Source: a virus
Length of the DNA stretch: 32,620 nucleotides
IMG/VR virus record: IMGVR_UViG_3300037114_000034
Location: 1 to 32,620 of that record
Direction: 5' to 3' (one strand)
Shown here: positions 28,139 through 32,620 of the stretch, in pieces
Layout of the letters: each line of letters starts with the position of its first letter
Numbering within the stretch: the first letter of the stretch is position 1
Made by a program: the position numbers and the translations under genes
Notes under the pieces: model-generated
What the model saw: only the letters and a program-made list of their open reading frames with translations
What the model was told of the DNA's origin: nothing
Database searches by the model: none

Positions 28139-28821
28139 CCTACGAAAGCCCGCTCGTCACATATTGCAGGGAACGCGGCCTTAAGCTCAGCCGGGAGTCC
28201 TACATCGCTGGCTGCTATCCGCAAGGCGAGCCCGATCCATGGACGCCGGAGCACGAAGCGGAACTGCCCGAGCAATTTCGGTGGACCATCGCCGGTCACG
28301 ACGCCACGTTTCGGCCTGACTCGCCAAAGTTAGCAGACGCCGAGCCTACTGATCGCGATCATTTACTCGCGTGGTCGAAGGCGGTCATGGTTCTCGATGC
28401 TTCCGAAGTCCTAGTCCGCGATCTAATCGAGCGTGAGCTTGTGGACATCGCGGGCGGCTCGATGTCTTTCGCCATGCTCGATGCTGCGGCTCGTCGGCTC
28501 ATGCAAAAGATCAAGCCTATCCGCGAAGAAGCTATCAAAACCGCCTTCCGTCTAGTCCAGTCCCGGGTCGGCGACAAGCCGATACTCGACCGCTCCCTCG
28601 CCGCTTGGGCGCAAGAGTTTGCGCGAGAGGACGCGCGGAACATTGATACTGCGATCCGGGTCGGGCTTACGGAGGGCCACAAAAGTGACGAAATTGCTCG
28701 GAAAGTCGTGGGGTCCATGGGCATGAACGGGATCGACGGCGTGACGGAATACACTCGGCACAGGATGGGGCATTTGGGTCGCGCGGCGATCCTAGCGATT
28801 GTGCGGGGGAAGCAGGGCTAA
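28135..28821 (+). CDS. Head-morphogenesis (MuF/SPP1 gp7-like) protein, 228 aa
   Basis: Helical throughout. AWAQEFAREDARNIDTAIRVGLTEGHKSDEIARKVVGSMGM-type sequence (about 157-197) followed by TEYTRHRMGHLGRAAILAIV (204-223) resembles the helical region of SPP1 gp7/MuF proteins, which attach near the portal. Encoded next to the portal region as expected. Shorter than typical MuF; the N-terminal 60 residues are unrecognised. ATGA overlap with the fusion gene. Confidence 0.55.
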   Translation: MTYESPLVTYCRERGLKLSRESYIAGCYPQGEPDPWTPEHEAELPEQFRWTIAGHDATFRPDSPKLADAEPTDRDHLLAWSKAVMVLDASEVLVRDLIERELVDIAGGSMSFAMLDAAARRLMQKIKPIREEAIKTAFRLVQSRVGDKPILDRSLAAWAQEFAREDARNIDTAIRVGLTEGHKSDEIARKVVGSMGMNGIDGVTEYTRHRMGHLGRAAILAIVRGKQG

Positions 28822-28829
28822 GACCCCGC

Positions 28830-28858
28830 TTGCGCTCGACCCCGAAATATGGTTAATG
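28830..28858 (+). promoter_or_regulatory. Possible structural-gene promoter
   Basis: TTGCGC at 28830-28835, 17 bp, TTAATG at 28853-28858. The sequence before it (TAAGACCCCG) also precedes the promoter at 17985, suggesting a shared upstream element. Confidence 0.4.
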
Positions 28859-28893
28859 ACCCGGCTGGACCCCTTTTAGAGGAATGATCCGCC

Positions 28894-29334
28894 ATGGCAA
28901 CCTATAACAAGTTCAACAAGTTCACGGACTACCTTGTCGGGAACGTCTCCGGGCAGGTCATCAAGTTCCTGACCGACACCTTCAACGTCATGCTGACCAA
29001 CACGTTGCCGGTGGTGACGAACACGAAGTATTCCGACGTTTCGGGCACCGAGCTTGCGAACGGCAACGGTTACACGACGGGGGGCAGCGCGAGCGCCGTC
29101 TCGGCCGCGAACGCATCCGGCACCGAAACGATCACAGCCGCCGACGTGACCTTCACGGCGACTGGCGCGTTGGGCCCGTTTGAGTACGCCATTTTCTACG
29201 ACACGACCCCGACCGACAAGCCTCTCATCTGTTGGTTCAGTTACGGCTCCGCTCAGACGCTCGCCAGCGGCGAGTCGTTCACTTGCGAACCCAACTCGGC
29301 GAACCCAAACGGAACGCTGTTCACTCTCGTTTAA
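28894..29334 (+). CDS. Phage structural protein, 146 aa
   Basis: The start MATYNKFNKFTDYLVGNVSG and the segment MLTNTLPVVTNTKYSDV...ELANGNGYTTGG match a common family of small phage virion proteins that often begin MATxNKF. Beta-rich end (TFTATGALGPFEYAIFYDTT, CWFSYGSAQTLASGESF). Probably a head or tail structural component; exact location unknown. GAGG precedes ATG. Confidence 0.75.
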   Translation: MATYNKFNKFTDYLVGNVSGQVIKFLTDTFNVMLTNTLPVVTNTKYSDVSGTELANGNGYTTGGSASAVSAANASGTETITAADVTFTATGALGPFEYAIFYDTTPTDKPLICWFSYGSAQTLASGESFTCEPNSANPNGTLFTLV

Positions 29335-29349
29335 CCGGGAGGGCGCGTT

Positions 29350-30180
29350 ATGCTTCTGCTAGTCGAAGCGAGCGGCACGGCCGCTCTCGCGGTTACTGTT
29401 GGGGCTGGCGGCACTATTTCCATGCAGTGCTCGGCGTCCTACGCGGACAACAACGCGGGTACGATCACGCCCGGCACGCAAAACACAGCCATCGCCAACA
29501 CGACCAAGACGACCATCGTCGCGCAAAACGGTACGTCGGGCGTGCAGCGGAACATCAAGTCAGCCTCGATCTTCAATGGGGGGACCGCGCCGAACACGGT
29601 CACAGTGAACCATACCGATGGCACGACAGCGGTAAACGTCTATCAGGCCACGCTCCTCGTCGGCGAAAGCATCCACTACGACGAGGGCGACGGCTGGAAC
29701 CACTACAGCGCAAACGGTGCCAAGTATTTGCAGCAACTCGGCGCTGGCGCATCCGGGCAAAACTCCTCCGTAGCGTCTATTGTTCCGACTTCGACTACCC
29801 TTTACACCATGGCGGGCACGGGGGTCCTTATCACACCGCAGCGGTCGGGCACCATTCTTGCAATGTTTTGCGGTTTCGGAACGCCGAACGCGACCACCAT
29901 CGACGAAGGCGTCCTTGCGCAGTTCTCATGGGCGGCCGGGTCGGTGCTCCCGGCGGCGGCGGCGGCGGCGGCCGGGACGGTTGTCGGCAAGCCGATAGAA
30001 TACTCGAATGCTATCGTATGGACGACGGCCGCCGATGCACGTAACCCGATTGCATTGCAATCCCTCATTACCGGGCTCACCATCGGAACGGAGTATTGGG
30101 TTGACCTTCAACTTGAAGGGCTCACGGGAGCCGCTGTTATGACCATTTACAATCCAGTGCTCACGCTAATCGAAATTTAA
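29350..30180 (+). CDS. Phage structural protein, 276 aa
   Basis: Beta-rich and Thr/Gly/Ala-rich, as in phage tail or fibre-associated proteins. Segments QRNIKSASIFNGGTAPNTVTVNH and LVGESIHYDEGDGWNHYSANG fit domains seen in phage structural proteins with a carbohydrate- or protein-contact role. The last third has a poly-Ala stretch (LPAAAAAAAGTVVG). No enzymatic motif. Confidence 0.7.
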   Translation: MLLLVEASGTAALAVTVGAGGTISMQCSASYADNNAGTITPGTQNTAIANTTKTTIVAQNGTSGVQRNIKSASIFNGGTAPNTVTVNHTDGTTAVNVYQATLLVGESIHYDEGDGWNHYSANGAKYLQQLGAGASGQNSSVASIVPTSTTLYTMAGTGVLITPQRSGTILAMFCGFGTPNATTIDEGVLAQFSWAAGSVLPAAAAAAAGTVVGKPIEYSNAIVWTTAADARNPIALQSLITGLTIGTEYWVDLQLEGLTGAAVMTIYNPVLTLIEI

Positions 30181-30201
30181 CGGGCGGAGGGCGTTTCCGC
30201 C

Positions 30202-32620
30202 ATGACACTTTCAGTACGATCATCGGTGGCCCAATCACCGTGGTCCGGGGCGTTTAACGGCACGCAGGCCGGGGCTCTCTCCCTCACCATCGCACCCGAC
30301 GATATTGTTGTCGTCGTCGCGGGCTTCTTCACGAGCCTAGCTGCGTCGGCTGTCGGCGTCTCCGGGATCACCGGCGGCGGCGTTACCGGATCGTGGACGC
30401 TACGCAAGCGCACGGTGGTGACGTGTAACGACGGCCTTCCGATGGTTCAAGAAGTGTGGTGGGGTCTCGCGACCACGGCAGCCACATCGGTCACGGTCGC
30501 TGTTAATGACGCGACCACGACCTACGCCTCCATGGTTATATTCAGCATCGAAGGCGCGAGCCCGACAGCGCCGTTCGATGTCAACGCTTCACTGCCTGCC
30601 GTCGCGTCTGCCGCAGAGAGTGGCTTGGTCACAACTCGAAATGTAACCGGCGTCTCGACGACTGCCTCCAACACATTGTTGATCGCGGCACTCGTAGGCA
30701 ATTCTGAGGCGGGGACTTCCACACCGTATAGCTATTCGACCCCCGACGCCAGTTTCACCCTTCTCCCCAACGCTCCCGCCATAGATTATTTAGGTATAGG
30801 TTCGGAGTATCAGAACTTATCGTCTCCGATTATCAATCAAACATTCAATCTTTTCAGCGGCATCGACTCGACCGATTGGATTGGCTACGTTGATGCGATC
30901 CAAGCAACGCCCGCACCTGTTCTCGATACTACAAACCCTCCGCAAACTGTTGCCGGTATTTCGGGCAGTGCTTCATTCACGGCGTCAGTTTCAACGGCCG
31001 TCGCCAATGAACTCATTGTGCTCGTAGTCTCATGCTATAATGATGATAATAGCGGAAGCTATGCAACAATGCCGTCTGTCTCGTCCATTTCAGGTGGGGG
31101 TCTGACATGGCAAAAGCGGGCCGCGTCTGGCTCCGTAGACTTGGGCCTCAACGGTACGAAGTACGTTTCTGAGACTTTGGAAATTTGGTATGCGATTGCC
31201 CCGACAACCATAAGCTCACAGACGATCACTATTACATTAAGCGCGGCTCTCTCGTCCAACAGTGCTAAAGCTTTAGTCTTTGGAGTGGAGGGGGCCTACG
31301 CGGCAGCGCCGTGGGACGCCAACCCTTCGCTACCGGCGATAGGAACGACGCAGACGGCAGGCGTGATCCCATCGGTGAGTGGCGTCTCGACGACCAACTC
31401 GAATACGATGTTGGTGGCCTTCAATAGCGGGGACCAAAGTGCGGTGGGATACGGTGCGGGGTTCTCCGAAGTTGGAGGGTCTGGTCCCGATGGCGAGTAT
31501 AAAGTGGTGGCGTCACCACAATCTTCAATAACTGTCGCCTTCGGGGCCGCGAACGCGAACTTCGGGTTCTTAATGTACGCCGACGCCATAGCCCCCAATG
31601 TACCTCCCGGGAGCTACATGCGCGATTACGACGTAGACGTAAACGCATTTTTCGATCCCAACTCTAAGTTTCTCATAGATTGGTTCGATGAGGATTACCC
31701 TGACCCGGGGGCGACGAACCTCGTACTCGACTTCGCAGTCGGGTCCTACGCGATCACTGGCACCGCCGCCGCGCTTCACTACAACCGCGTGCTTGACTGC
31801 GCGCCCGGGTCCTTCTCGATAAACCCCATAACTTACTCGGCGAACGTCATTTACCTATCCGGGTTCTTTGGCGACGGCCCCAACGAGGGAATTGAAATAG
31901 AACTCTCGACTATCTCGGGCACGATCAACTATAGCGAAGATTTGTTGGTGAGCGGCGTAACTGCGGAGCCGGAAGCGAACGGCCTGTGGCCTATTACTAA
32001 TGCCACCGGCGGGTTTGTGAATTTGTGGGGAACTAACCCACCCACCTTTACCGGCGCTACCAGCGCGGGAACAGCAACGCAACAGGAAGGCTACGTCTCA
32101 CTTCTTGTGCAGCATGTGCTCGACTTCGCAGTCGGGTCCTACTCGATGAATGGTGACGCGGCGTTGCTCACCATCAGTGCAGGGAACCTTGTACTCGACA
32201 TGGCGGTCGGCACCTACGCGATCACGGGTGACGCCGCCGCGCTTCTTTATCATCACGTCCTTGACTTCGCGGTCGGCACTTACGCGATCACCGGATCGCC
32301 GTTGGCCTTCGCCGATATGCTCGGGTTCACACCGGGCGCGTACACGATCACGGGTGACGCTGCGGCACTTCTCCGCAAGCGTGTGTTGGATTTCGCGGTC
32401 GGCACCTACGCGATCACCGGCAGCGCGGCATTGCTCGAAGGCGTTCTCGACATGGCGGTCGGCACCTACGCGATCACGGGTGACGCCGCCGCCCTTCTTT
32501 ATCATCACGTCCTTGACTTCGCGGTCGGCACTTACGCGATCACCGGATCGCCGTTGGCCTTCGCCGATATGCTCGGGTTCACACCGGGCGCGTACACGAT
32601 CACGGGTGACGCTGCGGCAC
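30202..32620 (+). CDS. Tail-fibre-like repeat protein, partial (806+ aa)
   Basis: Open through the window end, with no stop found. Residues 1-500 contain two related domains: EIWYAIAPTTISSQTITITLSA and VFGVEGAYAAAPWDANPSLPA in the second match VWWGLATTAATSVTVAV and IEGASPTAPFDVNASLPA in the first. From residue 509 come about 20-residue repeats of the LDFAVGTYAITGDAAAL type. Such repeats and domains occur in tail fibres and similar adhesins of phages of GC-rich hosts. A role in receptor contact is inferred. ATG 30202 with upstream GGAGGG. Confidence 0.8.
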   Translation, partial: MTLSVRSSVAQSPWSGAFNGTQAGALSLTIAPDDIVVVVAGFFTSLAASAVGVSGITGGGVTGSWTLRKRTVVTCNDGLPMVQEVWWGLATTAATSVTVAVNDATTTYASMVIFSIEGASPTAPFDVNASLPAVASAAESGLVTTRNVTGVSTTASNTLLIAALVGNSEAGTSTPYSYSTPDASFTLLPNAPAIDYLGIGSEYQNLSSPIINQTFNLFSGIDSTDWIGYVDAIQATPAPVLDTTNPPQTVAGISGSASFTASVSTAVANELIVLVVSCYNDDNSGSYATMPSVSSISGGGLTWQKRAASGSVDLGLNGTKYVSETLEIWYAIAPTTISSQTITITLSAALSSNSAKALVFGVEGAYAAAPWDANPSLPAIGTTQTAGVIPSVSGVSTTNSNTMLVAFNSGDQSAVGYGAGFSEVGGSGPDGEYKVVASPQSSITVAFGAANANFGFLMYADAIAPNVPPGSYMRDYDVDVNAFFDPNSKFLIDWFDEDYPDPGATNLVLDFAVGSYAITGTAAALHYNRVLDCAPGSFSINPITYSANVIYLSGFFGDGPNEGIEIELSTISGTINYSEDLLVSGVTAEPEANGLWPITNATGGFVNLWGTNPPTFTGATSAGTATQQEGYVSLLVQHVLDFAVGSYSMNGDAALLTISAGNLVLDMAVGTYAITGDAAALLYHHVLDFAVGTYAITGSPLAFADMLGFTPGAYTITGDAAALLRKRVLDFAVGTYAITGSAALLEGVLDMAVGTYAITGDAAALLYHHVLDFAVGTYAITGSPLAFADMLGFTPGAYTITGDAAA
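32194..32620 (+). repeat. Tandem 252-bp higher-order coding repeat
   Basis: Copy 1 (32194-32445) and copy 2 (from 32446, truncated at the window end) are almost identical, e.g. one change in the GCCGCCGC region near 32241/32493. Each 84-codon unit holds four shorter repeats of 20-22 residues (ending LLYHH, FADM, LLRKR and LLEG). Confidence 0.9.

Noticed and set aside
29232-30044. Plus-strand frame of 270 codons, Arg/His-rich
   Set aside because: Out-of-frame shadow of the two structural genes, with unlikely amino-acid composition.
32194-32620. CRISPR-like periodicity
   Set aside because: Repeats are in-frame coding repeats without unique spacers.

Overview
The window is a stretch of a tailed double-stranded DNA phage (Caudoviricetes) or prophage. 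The firm markers are a small terminase subunit, a large terminase subunit with recognisable ATPase and nuclease motifs, a DUF4055-type portal protein, a likely head-morphogenesis protein, virion structural proteins and an open-ended repeat-bearing tail-fibre-like gene. DNA is GC-rich, promoters look sigma70-like (TTGACN or TTGCNN, about 17 bp, TATNTT), and nearly every gene is on the plus strand and coupled to the next by ATGA or GTGA overlaps. A GC-rich proteobacterial host, possibly an alphaproteobacterium, is an inference. No integrase, repressor, capsid, replication or lysis gene could be identified.

Bases 1-9250 are an accessory region of about 35 very small genes, most without recognisable family. 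The exceptions include small zinc-ribbon-like proteins, a lipoprotein, several one-helix membrane proteins, a DUF6527-like protein and a cupin. At 9282-9356 a good promoter is embedded in repeated CGATCAAACAA boxes and drives two further small genes (9410-9963). Bases 9964-10345 contain a terminator hairpin, an overlapping promoter and a long non-coding stretch with a very stable branched hairpin followed by a tRNA-like 3' part, which I read as a candidate structured RNA.

Bases 10362-12701 hold more small genes, several membrane or low-complexity proteins, a perfect terminator and a long AT-rich inverted repeat. From a promoter at 12710 onward lies the most unusual part, 12774-20821. It is a run of co-directional genes in which ten proteins (13077, 13472, 13962, 14327, 15174, 15698, 16410, 16667, 17236 and 18836) begin with variants of the same short peptide, MKDAKGHGSEARGG. 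Several also share a second box (AHxxGVxxVG), and other short motifs recur between neighbours. The parts behind the tag are unrelated: one looks like an ADP-ribosyltransferase and one is a membrane protein, while the others are unassigned. The island ends at the terminase genes. I propose that the tag marks a set of cargo or internal head proteins for the virion, analogous in logic to the phage T4 capsid targeting sequence. This is an inference.

Bases 21131-32620 are the packaging and structural module: terS, terL, an HNH-like endonuclease, portal, a 796-residue protein that appears to fuse an ADP-ribosyltransferase-like domain to a domain with endonuclease III-like motifs, a head-morphogenesis-like protein, two structural proteins and a tail-fibre-like protein. 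The last contains a tandem 84-codon higher-order repeat and runs off the window end.
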